Assembly (NCBI RefSeq): GCF_936928535.1
Contig: NZ_CAKZHY010000144.1
Span: 1-44,531, forward strand
From: an uncultured Bradyrhizobium sp.
GTDB taxonomy: Bacteria > Pseudomonadota > Alphaproteobacteria > Rhizobiales > Xanthobacteraceae
DNA length: 44,531 bases
Direction: 5' to 3'
Part shown: positions 8,360-18,966 of the stretch, one piece after another
Layout of the letters: every line of letters begins with the position of its first letter
How positions within the stretch are numbered: position 1 is the stretch's first letter
Program-made: the position numbers and the translations under genes
The notes under the pieces: model-generated
The model's input: only the letters and a program-made list of their open reading frames with translations
Database searches by the model: none
Told to the model about the DNA's origin: nothing

Positions 8360-8476
8360 CTTTGAGCCGCTCAGATCCTGATACGGCCGACCGTTTTGCG
8401 GGAAGCACTTAATTGCTTGTTGCCCGCACCGAGCTCCCGCAATTTCGCGCCACCCGGCTGAAGAAGGAGATATTCG

Positions 8477-9832
8477 GTGAGCCAGTCTGTCGCGCGCTGC
8501 AGAATAAGTCACGACACCACCGCGAGGGATTCGTCCCAGCCGCTTAAGGCGATCGAAGCCGCGTATGACCGGATCGAGGCCGAGCGCGACCGCAATTGCT
8601 GGATCTATGTCCGCCCGCGGGAGGAGGCGCTGGAAATCTGTCGCAAGCTCGTGGCCCGCGCACGGACCGGCGAAAATCTTCCGCTGCTCGGCGTTCCCTT
8701 TGGTGTGAAGGACAATATTGACGTCGAGGGAATGCCGACCACCGCCGCATGCCCGGCGTTCAGCTACACGCCCTGGCATTCCGCGCACAGCGTCGAACGT
8801 CTCACCGCGGCGGGCGCAATTTGCCTCGGCAAGACCAATCTCGATCAGTTCGCCACAGGCCTGTCCGGCGCGCGCTCGCCCTATGGCCCTTGCGCGTCGG
8901 TTGCCGATGCGCGCTATGTTTCGGGCGGCTCGAGTTCAGGATCTGCAGTCGCCGTGGCGGCAGGGCACGTGGCGTTCGCGCTCGGCACCGACACCGGCGG
9001 GTCCGGCCGCATACCTGCCGGCTTCAACAACATCGTCGGAATCAAGCCGACCGTTGGGCTGGTGTCGTCACGTGGGCTGGTGCCGAATTGCCCGACGATC
9101 GATTGTGTGTCGGTGTTCTGCAAGACCGTCAGCGATGGCGAGGCGATCCTCGATATCATTGAAGGCTTCGACTTCGAAGATCCCTATAGCCGCCAGCCCA
9201 GAGCGTTTTCTTTCGCCGACGGAGCGGCGGCGTCGTTCCGCTTCGGCCGCATCGCGTCAGCCGATCTCGAATGCTTCGGCATGCCGGAATGCGGCGATCT
9301 CTACGAGCGCGCCTGCGAGCGTTTCACTGACATCGGCGGAACGGCAATTGAGGTGGACTTTGCCCCGTTTCGCCAAGCCGGAGAGTTGATGTTCAGCGGA
9401 CCCTGGGTGGCGGAGCGGCACTCGGCCATCGCTTCGCTCCTGGACATCGAGTCCGGCTCCCTGCTTGATGTCACCAGGACCGTTCTGGGCTCAGCCGCTG
9501 GCTATTCGGCGACCGACACGTTTGGCGCCATTCACCGGCTGCACCGGCTTCGTCGCGACGCCGAGGCGATCTTTGCTGACATCGATGCGTTGGTGGTCCC
9601 GACCGCACCGCGGCCGTTTACGCTGGAGGAGATGTTTCGCGATCCGATCACCCTGAACAATCGCCTCGGCTACTACTCGTACTTTGCCAATCTGCTCGAT
9701 CTCTGCGGCGTGGCGATCCCAAACGCGACGTTGCCGAACGGAATGCCGATGGGCGTGACTCTGCTGGCGCCGGCCTGGCACGATCGCGCGCTAATCGAAC
9801 TGGCGCGGCGGTTCGAGGCCGATGCAGACTAG
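8477..9832 (+). CDS. Amidase, allophanate-hydrolase-like (amidase half only)
   Basis: The 451-residue amidase-signature enzyme has the Ser-cisSer-Lys triad visible as Lys78 (GVPFGVKDNIDV), serines near 152-155 (SGGSSSGSA) and nucleophile Ser176 (GTDTGGSGRIPAGF). NNRLGYYSYFANLLDLCGVAIP and GVTLLAPAWHD near the C-terminus are typical of allophanate hydrolase (AtzF type), which splits allophanate to ammonia and CO2. Full enzymes have about 600 residues with a C-terminal decarboxylation domain; this one stops after the amidase domain. It could act with a separate partner or on another ureido substrate. GTG start follows AAGAAGGAGA. It is convergent with the Crp-type regulator. Confidence 0.8.
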   Translation: MSQSVARCRISHDTTARDSSQPLKAIEAAYDRIEAERDRNCWIYVRPREEALEICRKLVARARTGENLPLLGVPFGVKDNIDVEGMPTTAACPAFSYTPWHSAHSVERLTAAGAICLGKTNLDQFATGLSGARSPYGPCASVADARYVSGGSSSGSAVAVAAGHVAFALGTDTGGSGRIPAGFNNIVGIKPTVGLVSSRGLVPNCPTIDCVSVFCKTVSDGEAILDIIEGFDFEDPYSRQPRAFSFADGAAASFRFGRIASADLECFGMPECGDLYERACERFTDIGGTAIEVDFAPFRQAGELMFSGPWVAERHSAIASLLDIESGSLLDVTRTVLGSAAGYSATDTFGAIHRLHRLRRDAEAIFADIDALVVPTAPRPFTLEEMFRDPITLNNRLGYYSYFANLLDLCGVAIPNATLPNGMPMGVTLLAPAWHDRALIELARRFEADAD

Positions 9833-9871
9833 CGGCAATCGAATTGAAGCCCGGCGTCTGAAAGGCTCAGA

Positions 9872-10642
9872 CTATTCCATCTCCTGCCCGAGCATCGAAA
9901 GATCCAGGATCGAGATCACGGATCTGTCGTACCGGATCACGCCTTCCTCCTGGAGCCGCGCGAGTTGCACGGTGACCCATTGGCGGGTCGACCCGATGAG
10001 ATTGGCAAGATCGCCGTGGGTAAAGGGCATGCCGACGATGATCTCGTTGTCGCGCCTCACGCCGTAGACGTGCGACAGGAAGATCAGCAGGCTATGCAGC
10101 CGTTCTGTCACCGAGCGCGTTCCGAGCATCTGAGCCATCGCCGAATAACATCGCGCCTTGAACGCCAGGGCATCCAGCAAGGCGACGGCGATCGCCGGCG
10201 ATTCCAGCGCAAGCCGCCGCAAGGCTGGTCCGGGCATGAACGTCAGCTGGCTGCGTTCGGCTGCAACCGATGTCCACATGTGCGGGCCCGTTCCGAATAT
10301 GTCGGGGCCGCCGACGAAGTTGCCGGGAAACCAATAGGCGAGGGTGACTTCGCGCCCCGACGGCGCCGCATAATAGCTGCGGATGCGTCCCTCGCTGATC
10401 AGGTAGATCCCGGCCTGTGCGTCGCCCTGAGACCAAACCAGTTGGCCGGCTTCCAGCGCTTTCTCGCGTCCGATCGCACGCAAGCGATTGAGATCGGCCC
10501 GGTTCAGGCCGTCGAGCAGGCCAGGCAACGGCCTGACGAGGTCGTCCGACTCGGCCAGCATCACACCTGCCGCTATTGCGCTGTTCGCCCTGTGCATCGC
10601 CGGCTCCGCTGTGAGACCCGGCATCGATGATTCAAGAACCAT
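9872..10642 (-). CDS. Crp/Fnr-family transcriptional regulator
   Basis: The 256-residue protein has an N-terminal cyclic-nucleotide-binding-like beta-roll (about 45-150, with GQLVWSQGDAQAGIYLISEGRIR and AYWFPGNFVGG). The C-terminal winged helix-turn-helix is FTHGDLANLIGSTRQWVTVQLARLQEEGVIRY (about 210-240). No Fnr-type cysteine cluster is seen, so it is not an oxygen-sensing Fnr. It starts 45 bp after the ABC ATPase gene on the same strand and may be the last gene of that operon or have its own promoter. The effector is unknown. In-frame ATGs at 10624 and near 10597 are alternative starts. Confidence 0.85.
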   Translation of the reverse strand: MVLESSMPGLTAEPAMHRANSAIAAGVMLAESDDLVRPLPGLLDGLNRADLNRLRAIGREKALEAGQLVWSQGDAQAGIYLISEGRIRSYYAAPSGREVTLAYWFPGNFVGGPDIFGTGPHMWTSVAAERSQLTFMPGPALRRLALESPAIAVALLDALAFKARCYSAMAQMLGTRSVTERLHSLLIFLSHVYGVRRDNEIIVGMPFTHGDLANLIGSTRQWVTVQLARLQEEGVIRYDRSVISILDLSMLGQEME

Positions 10643-10687
10643 GCCAGCGCGCTGCGATCTCTCTCTCGATTTGCGAGATTGAGGCGA

Positions 10688-11548
10688 TCAGCTCGCGTCC
10701 GACTGATTGAACGCCCGTAACCCTTCGGCGCGGATGACGTCGAGACAATCCTTCTTGAGGGACAGATAGGGTGGCTCGACCATGATGGAGCTCGACCGCG
10801 GGCGCGGCAGCTTGACCGCGACTTCGCGCAGGATGCGGCCGGGTCCCGCGCTCATGATGAGAACGCGGTCGGCCAGCACGATGGCTTCATCGATGTCATG
10901 CGTGACGAACACGATTGTCGTGTTGATCCGGTCGCGCAGCTCCAGCAGATTGTCCTGCATCACCGCCCGGGTCTGCGCGTCGAGAGCTCCGAAGGGCTCG
11001 TCCATCAGCAGCACGCGGGGCTGATTGGCGAGCGCCCGCGCGATCGCCACGCGCTGTTGCATGCCGCCAGACAGGGTGTTCGGATAGGCGTCGGCGAAAC
11101 GTTTGAGGCCGATCATCGCGATCAGATCGTCGGCAACGGCGTTCGCGTCCGTCTTGGACTTCCCATGCATCCTGGGGCCGTGAGCGATGTTCCTGCGGAC
11201 GGACTTCCAGGGGAAAAGATGCGGCTGCTGGAACACCATGCCGACATCGGGCCGTGGGCCGTGGACAGGCGAGCCCTCCACCAGGATGTCGCCTTCAAAC
11301 GGCACTTCCAGTCCGGCGATCGTATTGAGCACCGTCGACTTGCCGCAGCCGGAGGGCCCGACGATGCAGACGAACTCGCCAGGCGCGACATCGAAGGAAA
11401 CGCGATCCACCGCGATGGTCTGCCCGCGCCTGCTTTCAAACACGATGCTCAGGTTTGAGACTTGAATGGCCGGTTGCTTCCGCGCCGAATCCACGGAGGT
11501 CGGCGAGCTCGCCAGGGCCAATTTCACGATCGATCGAGATCCAGACAT
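10688..11548 (-). CDS. ABC transporter ATPase, SsuB/TauB/NrtD type
   Basis: The 286-residue ATP-binding subunit has Walker A GPSGCGKST, Q-loop VFQQPHLFPWKSV, signature LSGGMQQRVAIARAL, Walker B VLLMDEPFGALDAQTR and switch His in FVTHDIDEA. FPWKSV and the DEPFGALD form are typical of nitrate/sulfonate/taurine-type importers. The start at 11548 is chosen because its ATG shares an A with the permease stop (TGATG), indicating translational coupling. The last about 40 residues are a family-typical tail (LPRPRS...). It works with the permease and binding protein upstream. Confidence 0.92.
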   Translation of the reverse strand: MSGSRSIVKLALASSPTSVDSARKQPAIQVSNLSIVFESRRGQTIAVDRVSFDVAPGEFVCIVGPSGCGKSTVLNTIAGLEVPFEGDILVEGSPVHGPRPDVGMVFQQPHLFPWKSVRRNIAHGPRMHGKSKTDANAVADDLIAMIGLKRFADAYPNTLSGGMQQRVAIARALANQPRVLLMDEPFGALDAQTRAVMQDNLLELRDRINTTIVFVTHDIDEAIVLADRVLIMSAGPGRILREVAVKLPRPRSSSIMVEPPYLSLKKDCLDVIRAEGLRAFNQSDAS

Positions 11549-12372
11549 CAACGCCACCAGACAGTACGTTCGGCAAGAGCGGCAAACAGCCGGTCGGCGA
11601 TGAACGATATCAACCCGAGCGCGGCGAGCCCGCCCATGACCTGGCCCGTTTGCATATTCTGCTGCGCGATCTCGATCCTGTAGACAATGCCGGCGAAAGT
11701 GCCTGCAAGTTCGGCCGCAACAAGCGTGTAAAAGGAGATGCTGACGGCGGTACGCAATCCGACCACGATGTAGGGCAGCGCGCCCAGCAGCACGATCTCC
11801 TGGAGCATCTGCCGCCGCGGCGTGCCGAGCATCAACGCCGCCCGGATCAGGCCGCGGTCGACCTTCTGCACCCCGATATGGGTCGACAGCCAAACCGTGA
11901 AGAATACGCCCCATACGACGAGGAACAGTTTTCCCGCTTCCGACAGGCCGAACCAGAGAATGACGATCGGCACGAAAGCAATCGGCGGGATCGGCCGCAG
12001 GATATGGAATAGTGGTGACAGCAGGCTTGAAATGACAGGGAATTGGCCGGTGAGGATGCCGAGCAGGATGCCGAGCGCGCCGCCGACGATGAACCCCGTT
12101 GTGACACGAAACAGGCTGGCCAGCAGATCGCCGAGGAATTGTCCGCTTCGTATCCACTCGAGAACGGCCGCAGCAACCACCGTCGGCGGCGGAAACAGCA
12201 CCATGTTGACGGCCCCGGAGCGGGATGCCAGTTCCCAGAGGCCGACGAACAGGGGCAGCGACAGCACCCCGACCAGAATATTGAGGCGGCGAAGACGGGC
12301 TGAATCCGGCCGCCGCTTGCGACCGTCAACGCGCAGAGCGATCTCTTGTGGTGCTGACGTGCGGTCCTGCAT
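11548..12372 (-). CDS. ABC transporter permease, SsuC/TauC type
   Basis: The 274-residue inner-membrane subunit has six predicted membrane segments. The EAA-loop region is MLGTPRRQMLQEIVLLGALPYIVVGLRTAVSISFYTLVAAE, characteristic of the SsuC/TauC/NrtB group. The N-terminus MQDRTSAPQEIALR is hydrophilic. The ATG at 12372 is 14 bp after the binding-protein gene stop. The frame is open further upstream but overlaps that gene. It forms the pore of the importer encoded with its neighbours. Confidence 0.92.
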   Translation of the reverse strand: MQDRTSAPQEIALRVDGRKRRPDSARLRRLNILVGVLSLPLFVGLWELASRSGAVNMVLFPPPTVVAAAVLEWIRSGQFLGDLLASLFRVTTGFIVGGALGILLGILTGQFPVISSLLSPLFHILRPIPPIAFVPIVILWFGLSEAGKLFLVVWGVFFTVWLSTHIGVQKVDRGLIRAALMLGTPRRQMLQEIVLLGALPYIVVGLRTAVSISFYTLVAAELAGTFAGIVYRIEIAQQNMQTGQVMGGLAALGLISFIADRLFAALAERTVWWR

Positions 12373-12386
12373 GGCGGTGCGGGTGC

Positions 12387-13388
12387 CTATTTCCACGACA
12401 GGGTGACACGTTCGGGGGCGATCTTCTTCAGCGGCTCGCTGACAACGACCTTGCTGAAGTCGGGCATTGCCGCTCCCGGAGGATGGTTGCCGCTCTCGAG
12501 ACGCCATGCGGAGTGGGTCTTGAGAATCTCGATCAGCCGGTCGTCGAGACGCACGCGGTAGACATAGTCTGTCCAGATGGGGGCGAGTTCGTCCCGCTTC
12601 ATGCCGACGGCGTCCGCCACGACCGTGATCGCGTCATCCCGGTGGTCCGTCACCCAGGCCTCGGCGTCGATCAGCGCGGCGATGAACGCCTCGACCAGCG
12701 CGGGGTTGGCATCCAGATAGGACTTCGTGACGACGATGTTGAACGTCTCGGAGTAGGTGCCCTTCGTATCGAGCTCGGCGACCGCTTCGCCCAAGGCCTT
12801 CTTCGCGTTGGAGATGTGGGGCTCCCAGGTGTCGAACGCGTCGATGCTTCCGGATGCAAGCGCCGGCAGCATCTCCTGCGGCCGCAGGTTGACGAGGGTG
12901 ACATCCTTGGGCGTCAGTCCCGCCGACTTCAGCAAGGTCGCGGTGTAAACCTCGCTACCGGTGCCAGCGGTGAATCCGATTCGCTTGCCACGAAGATCTG
13001 CCTTGGTCTTGACGCCGGCCTTGGCCGCGACAACCGTCTTGAGGTCGGAATATTCCATGCCGGCGACGAAGGCGATGGGTTGGTTTGCCATCGCCGAAGC
13101 GGTGACTGGCGCCTCCGCCGTCGTCGCGATGTCGGCACCGCCGCCGATCACGGTGTCCAGGCACTGTTTGCCGGACGTGAAGTTCGAGACCGTGATGTCC
13201 AGCCCGTGCTTTTCGAACATCCCTTTCGATTTTGCGACGATCGTAAGGCCGGAGATCGGTCCGAGATTTTGCGCCAGCCGGGCCTTGAGCAGTTCCGCGG
13301 CCGAGGCGCGGTCCGGACCGATGGCCAGGAAGCAGAGCGAGGCATAACCGACAATGGCCACGAGTGGACGGACGGTGTTCCAGTGCAT
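12387..13388 (-). CDS. ABC transporter substrate-binding protein, SsuA/NMT1 type
   Basis: The 333-residue periplasmic protein has a signal peptide (MHWNTVRPLVAIVGYASLCFLAIG..ASA|A, about 29 residues). The NMT1/SsuA fold is indicated by GMFEKHGLDITVSNFTSGKQCLDTVIGGGADIATTAEAP and by RGKRIGFTAGTGSEVYTATLLKSAGL. The ligand could be a sulfonate, nitrate, pyrimidine precursor or ureido compound; the sequence does not decide. It is the first gene of the leftward set. GGGGAG before the ATG at 13388 supports this start over upstream frame extensions. The nearby allophanate-hydrolase-like amidase hints at uptake of a nitrogen compound, an inference. Confidence 0.9.
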   Translation of the reverse strand: MHWNTVRPLVAIVGYASLCFLAIGPDRASAAELLKARLAQNLGPISGLTIVAKSKGMFEKHGLDITVSNFTSGKQCLDTVIGGGADIATTAEAPVTASAMANQPIAFVAGMEYSDLKTVVAAKAGVKTKADLRGKRIGFTAGTGSEVYTATLLKSAGLTPKDVTLVNLRPQEMLPALASGSIDAFDTWEPHISNAKKALGEAVAELDTKGTYSETFNIVVTKSYLDANPALVEAFIAALIDAEAWVTDHRDDAITVVADAVGMKRDELAPIWTDYVYRVRLDDRLIEILKTHSAWRLESGNHPPGAAMPDFSKVVVSEPLKKIAPERVTLSWK

Positions 13389-13675
13389 GACGATCTCCCC
13401 TCGCGCCGCGCGCGGCGGCAGCCCTGATGTGATCGCGGAGACCGCCCTGAACGGTTCCGCCTCAGACTCCCGCGTCCTCCCCTGGCCGATCGCTCGAGGG
13501 TCGGCCTGCGTTGGCATGCTCGCCCGGCGCCACGATCTCGGGAAGCAATTAATCGACACGGCTTCGGGCGGGCGGTGAGATGGAGTGTTGGCAAGGCGGC
13601 TCCGTCTCGTCCTGACGGAACCTTCGAGCGCATGCTACATTGGGTTCGTCGCTCCCACGCTCACGGACCCCTCCC

Positions 13676-14383
13676 ATGAAATACGAGCTCTACTACTGGC
13701 CCGAGATCCAGGGCCGCGGTGAATATGTGCGGCTCGCGCTGGAGGAGGCGGGTGCGGCTTACGTCGACGTCGCACGCGGCCCACGCGGCTCAGGCGCCAT
13801 GATGAAGATGATGGAGGTCCACAAGGGCACGCCGCCCTTTGCGCCGCCGTTCCTGAAAGCGGGCAAGCGCGTCATCGGCCAGACCGCCAACATCCTGCTC
13901 TATCTCGGCGCGCGACACGGGCTCGCGCCGAAGACCGAAGCGGGCAAATTGTGGGTGCATCAGCTTCAATTGACGATCACCGACCTCGTGGTCGAAATCC
14001 ACGACACCCATCATCCGCTCGGGCCTTCGATGTACTACGAAGACCAGAAGCCGCCGGCGAAGAAGCGCTCCGCCGATTTCTGGGAGGAGCGCGTGCCGAA
14101 ATATCTCGGTTATTTCGAAGGGCTGCTCGCCGCCAATGGCGGCGCGTATGTGACCGGTCGTCGTCTCACTTACGTCGATCTTTCGCTGTTCCAGATCGTC
14201 GCCGGACTGCGCTACGCCTTTCCCAAGCGCATGACAGCGTTCGAGAAGAAGATCCCTGACCTGATTAGCCTGCACGACCGCGTCGCGTTGCGGCCGAACA
14301 TCAAGGCCTATCTCGCAAGCGAGCGCCGCATTGCCTTCAACGAGCAGGGCATCTTTCGATGCTATCGCGAGCTGGACGCCTGA
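13676..14383 (+). CDS. Glutathione S-transferase family protein
   Basis: The 235-residue protein has an N-terminal thioredoxin-like domain starting KYELYYWPEIQGRGEYVRLALEEAG, similar to sigma-class GSTs with catalytic Tyr near residue 7. The PPFAPPFLKAG and IGQTANILLYLG motifs form the glutathione site, with the cis-Pro and the QT/S pair. The C-terminal helical domain has LTYVDLSLFQIVAGLRYAF. It conjugates or binds glutathione; the substrate is unknown. The start at 13676 opens the domain directly. The 287 bp upstream (13389-13675) hold no gene and must carry promoters for this gene and the divergent transporter operon. It ends 1 bp from the convergent ICMT-like gene. Confidence 0.9.
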   Translation: MKYELYYWPEIQGRGEYVRLALEEAGAAYVDVARGPRGSGAMMKMMEVHKGTPPFAPPFLKAGKRVIGQTANILLYLGARHGLAPKTEAGKLWVHQLQLTITDLVVEIHDTHHPLGPSMYYEDQKPPAKKRSADFWEERVPKYLGYFEGLLAANGGAYVTGRRLTYVDLSLFQIVAGLRYAFPKRMTAFEKKIPDLISLHDRVALRPNIKAYLASERRIAFNEQGIFRCYRELDA

Positions 14384-14384
14384 A

Positions 14385-15059
14385 TCACCACACGCCCGGC
14401 AGCAGGCGATAGCGCACCCGCGCCGCATAGTCTGCATAACCTGATAGCCCCGCCATCAGCGTGCGCTCCTCGATGCGGATGCGTACCGCGAGCAGCAGGA
14501 CGAAGATTGGCGCGATCGCAAGGCCCCACCACGAGCCGAGGGTCAGCGGCAGACCTACGAAGAACATGATCATGCCGCTGTACATGGGATGGCGGACATG
14601 GGCGTAGGGTCCGGTCGAGATCACATGCTGGGCGCGCTCGGCCTGCAGCTTCACCACGGGGGCGGCGAACGAGTTCTCGCGGAACACCCACATCGTGAAT
14701 AGTGTGCAGGCGAGGTACAGCACGAAGCCAACGGCCTGCAATGCCAGCGGCACGTTGGAGGCAGCAGAGCGCCGGTCGAGACCGATGGCAATCAGCCAAG
14801 CCAGGATCGCCACCATGAAGGCGATGATGAAGCCCTTGTCGGCGCCCGGCTGCTCCTTCTGGATCACGGGACGGAGCCGCTCCGCCAGCAGTCCCGGATC
14901 GATCCGGTAGAGCCACCAGCCGCAGAGCGGGCCGAGCACGGCGGAGGTGACGAGGAACATCCAGGCCGGCGGCCAATGCAGCGTGCCCGCGGAGCCGAAC
15001 AACAACGCGCCCATCGCGATGACGAAGATCGTGTTCTGCAGCAACAGGCGTGCGATCAT
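14385..15059 (-). CDS. ICMT-like membrane methyltransferase / phospholipid N-methyltransferase family
   Basis: The 224-residue polytopic protein has about five membrane segments. The isoprenylcysteine carboxyl methyltransferase-like motif is VISTGPYAHVRHPMYSGMIMFFVGLPLTLGSWWG (about residues 130-163), followed by RIRIEERTLMAGLSGYADYAARVRYRLLPGVW. The HPMYSG and E..L..G..Y residues bind S-adenosylmethionine in this superfamily. The bacterial substrates are mostly unknown. The frame extends to 15161, but MIARLLLQN at 15059 starts the first helix. It is convergent with the GST gene. Confidence 0.85.
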   Translation of the reverse strand: MIARLLLQNTIFVIAMGALLFGSAGTLHWPPAWMFLVTSAVLGPLCGWWLYRIDPGLLAERLRPVIQKEQPGADKGFIIAFMVAILAWLIAIGLDRRSAASNVPLALQAVGFVLYLACTLFTMWVFRENSFAAPVVKLQAERAQHVISTGPYAHVRHPMYSGMIMFFVGLPLTLGSWWGLAIAPIFVLLLAVRIRIEERTLMAGLSGYADYAARVRYRLLPGVW

Positions 15060-15176
15060 GCGCGATTTCCGCGACCAGTCTCGCACGATTATGGCCCCGC
15101 TCTCAGGCAAAGTTGCGGCCGGACACGCGAAAGGCCCGGTCGACAGGACCGGGCGCTCCATCGCAGAAAAGTCCGA

Positions 15177-15350
15177 TCAGGCGAGCTGATCGATCCGCGT
15201 GCCCTGACCCGGCGGCAGCGGCGCAGGCGGCGTCGGCTGATAGGTCGGGTCGTTGTCCTTGGTCTTGGTCTGGTCGTCCGGCTGCTTGGTCGTGTCGTAG
15301 CTCGGGACCACGATCGTGACAGGCGGCGGCGCAACGCTTGAAACGCTCAT
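15177..15350 (-). CDS. Small Pro/Thr-rich hypothetical protein
   Basis: The 57-residue protein MSVSSVAPPPVTIVVPSYD... is rich in Pro, Thr, Asp and Gln (PTYQPTPPAPLPPGQGTRIDQLA) and probably unstructured. GAGG lies 7 nt before the ATG. There is no signal peptide. I do not recognise a family; similar short proteins occur in Bradyrhizobium by recall. The coding call rests on the ribosome site and the compact frame. Confidence 0.55.
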   Translation of the reverse strand: MSVSSVAPPPVTIVVPSYDTTKQPDDQTKTKDNDPTYQPTPPAPLPPGQGTRIDQLA

Positions 15351-15471
15351 CCACAAATCCTCACAGATTGAACCTGATGAGCCTGCCCCATGAGGGACGA
15401 AAGGTCCGTCAAGCCAATCGTTAAAATGCGAGGGATCTGGCGCGGTGCGGGAGGGTTTTCGCGCTCGCGGC

Positions 15472-15951
15472 CTATTCGTCCTTTGGCCGCGTGATCGCGA
15501 TCGCCGCTTCCGTCTTGGTCCGCGTGCATTCCATGTTGAGGCGCTTGTAGCGCATCGTGATCTTGTCACCGCGGAGCAGGCCCATGCGCTTCAGGCAGCG
15601 CGTCGCACCGGTCGTGGTGTCGTCCTTGGTCACCGTGAAGATGATCGCGGCTGCGGAGGCGACCAGATCATAGAACTGCGGCGTCGGCTTGCGATCGCCC
15701 TTGGCGTAGAGCTCGTTGGAATAGGCCTGTCCCTGGGCGCGGCAGCCGAGCGACAGCTCCTTCGCCGCGGGGTGGGTGAGGTAGATGATGTTGGCGGCCT
15801 TGAAGTTGACCTTCAGCCCGTCGATGCCGCCGGCGAGTTGCTTGGCGATGTCGTCGCACTGGTCTGCACGCGCCGGCGCGGCGAGGGTCACAAGGCCGAT
15901 GATTGCGGCGGCGACAGCAATCGCGCCGCGAAAGTCCATTCTCAATGTCAT
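15472..15951 (-). CDS. Secreted hypothetical protein
   Basis: The 159-residue protein has a clear signal peptide (MTLRMDFRGAIAVAAAIIGLVTLAAPARA|DQC, cleavage near 28). The mature part has four cysteines (in DQCDDIA, LGCRAQ, RCLKR and MECTR) that may form disulfides. It ends TEAAIAITRPKDE. I do not recognise the function. The start at 15951 follows GGGGCTTTTCATC. The 247-bp gap upstream, before the divergent fumarase gene, shows no other gene. Confidence 0.75.
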   Translation of the reverse strand: MTLRMDFRGAIAVAAAIIGLVTLAAPARADQCDDIAKQLAGGIDGLKVNFKAANIIYLTHPAAKELSLGCRAQGQAYSNELYAKGDRKPTPQFYDLVASAAAIIFTVTKDDTTTGATRCLKRMGLLRGDKITMRYKRLNMECTRTKTEAAIAITRPKDE

Positions 15952-16198
15952 GATGAAAAGCCCCTTAGGCCGCGCATTCAACCGTCGCCGCACGCGAAGC
16001 GCAAGGGGTGCAACCAGGTTCGACCGGGCACAACTCCAGCCATTGAAGGCTGGCAGCAAGAATGGTCGCCAAGGCACCAAATATGGCACCGAATCGGGAT
16101 GCCGGCCGCGCCGGAACGCCTTCCCTTTGCGGCAAAAAAGCTTAGAACGCTTCTATGCTTAGAGGCCCGCAAGGGCTCCAAAACCCCGGATTCGCCCC

Positions 16199-17854
<1,656 letters not shown>

Positions 17855-17871
17855 GGTCCGCTCCGACGCCG

Positions 17872-17979
17872 GTCATTCCGGGGCGCGCCGCTTGGCGCGA
17901 ACCCGGAATCCATCGGGCCCCAGTCTCTGCGGAGAAATGGATTCCGGGTCTGCGTGCTTTGCACGCATCCCGGAATGAC
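17872..17979. repeat. Dispersed palindrome (GTCATTCCGGGGCGCGC family)
   Basis: The outer arms GTCATTCCGGG and CCCGGAATGAC enclose inner repeats (GAACCCGGAATCCAT and ATGGATTCCGGGTC), so nested hairpins can form between fumarase and the convergent 18291 gene. A shorter relative is at 20107-20147. It could act as a bidirectional terminator or processing site. Confidence 0.85.
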
Positions 17980-17994
17980 GCTGAGGCGGAGCGC

Positions 17995-18291
17995 TTAAGC
18001 CCGCGCGCCGGTGAACGGGAAGCTGCCCATCGGCCCGATACCCATCTCGCCGTTGATGTTGTTGCCGGACACCGTGCCGGTGAATTCGAGCGTCAGCGGC
18101 ATCGGATTGGTGATCGAGACCTTCCAGGACACGCTGTTGCCGTTGACGGTGCCGTCAAAAATCTCGGCGGTATTGCCGTCCGCACCCTGCGTGCCCGTGA
18201 GCGTGCCGCCCGTTTCCTTCAGGCTCAGCGTCGCCTGGCGCTCGCCCATCGGCGTCGTCATGGTCAGATTCCAGTTGCCGTCCACGGCCAT
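17995..18291 (-). CDS. Small conserved beta-rich hypothetical protein
   Basis: The 98-residue protein MAVDGNWNLTMTTPMGERQ... alternates short strands and Gly-Asn turns (GTLTGTQGADGNTAEIFDGTVNGNSVSWKVSIT, GTVSGNNINGEMGIGPMGSFPFTG). This is typical of a small beta-barrel, lipocalin-like or avidin-like fold. It has no signal peptide. The start at 18291 begins the conserved part; the longer upstream frame overlaps the next gene. Function is unknown. Confidence 0.7.
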   Translation of the reverse strand: MAVDGNWNLTMTTPMGERQATLSLKETGGTLTGTQGADGNTAEIFDGTVNGNSVSWKVSITNPMPLTLEFTGTVSGNNINGEMGIGPMGSFPFTGARA

Positions 18292-18398
18292 TCGCGTCTC
18301 CCGAACATGTCCCGGCGGGCTGCGACGATCCGCAGCCAGTCCAAGCCTGAGCCTATAGCGCAACTCGGTGCGCGCGCCTAACCCGACGTGAGCGGCAA

Positions 18399-18953
18399 TC
18401 AAGCGCGGGCGGCGGCGCGGCGGCGGCTGGTGACGACGAGCCGAAACACCACGTACTGCACGGCGAAGGCCAAAACCTTGGCGCCGCCTGCGATCACCGA
18501 AATATAGAATGCCCACAGTTTCAGATCGCCGGTCGAGGCGATGATGATCGTGCCGGCGCCGAGGGCGAACATCAGCGCGGCCCAGGCATAGCCCGCAGCG
18601 GTGACATATTCAGGTGCCGTCTCGGCCACGATCGGCGGCATGTAACGCAGCATCCAGCCGCGCTTGAGCATGATCGCGCCGATCGCGAAATGCGCGACCG
18701 CAGGCTTGGCCAGCATGAACCGGGGATCGTTGGTGAGCAGCGTCACCGTCCCGAGCACGATGACGAGCGCGAGGCTGGCATAGGTCATGTAGCCGAGCGC
18801 GCGCCCCTTGACGCGGGCATAGATCACCTGCGCGACCGCACCTGCTATCGCCACCGATGTCGCGAGGATGACGTTGTCGGTGATCAGGTAGATCACCAGG
18901 AAGATGACGGCCGACAGGAAGTCGGAGGCGAGGCGGGCGAATACGTCCTTCAT
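18399..18953 (-). CDS. YciB/IspA-like septation-family membrane protein
   Basis: The 184-residue protein has about five membrane helices. Its pattern recalls intracellular septation protein A: ARLASDFLSAVIFLVIYLITDNVILATSVAIAGAVAQVIYARVKGR near the N-terminus, LTNDPRFMLAKPAVAHFAIGAIML in the middle, and ALMFALGAG later. YciB proteins influence cell-envelope synthesis in enterobacteria; this divergent member need not share that role. It begins 13 bp after the gene ending at 18967, so the two are probably co-transcribed from the TetR-type operators near 19548-19620. Confidence 0.75.
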   Translation of the reverse strand: MKDVFARLASDFLSAVIFLVIYLITDNVILATSVAIAGAVAQVIYARVKGRALGYMTYASLALVIVLGTVTLLTNDPRFMLAKPAVAHFAIGAIMLKRGWMLRYMPPIVAETAPEYVTAAGYAWAALMFALGAGTIIIASTGDLKLWAFYISVIAGGAKVLAFAVQYVVFRLVVTSRRRAAARA

Positions 18954-18966
18954 TGTCGGTCCTGTC

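Noticed and set aside
8477..13388. Genomic island or recent transfer of the amidase-ABC block
   Set aside because: No tRNA, integrase, direct repeats or clear composition break could be seen by eye; codon statistics would be needed to claim it.
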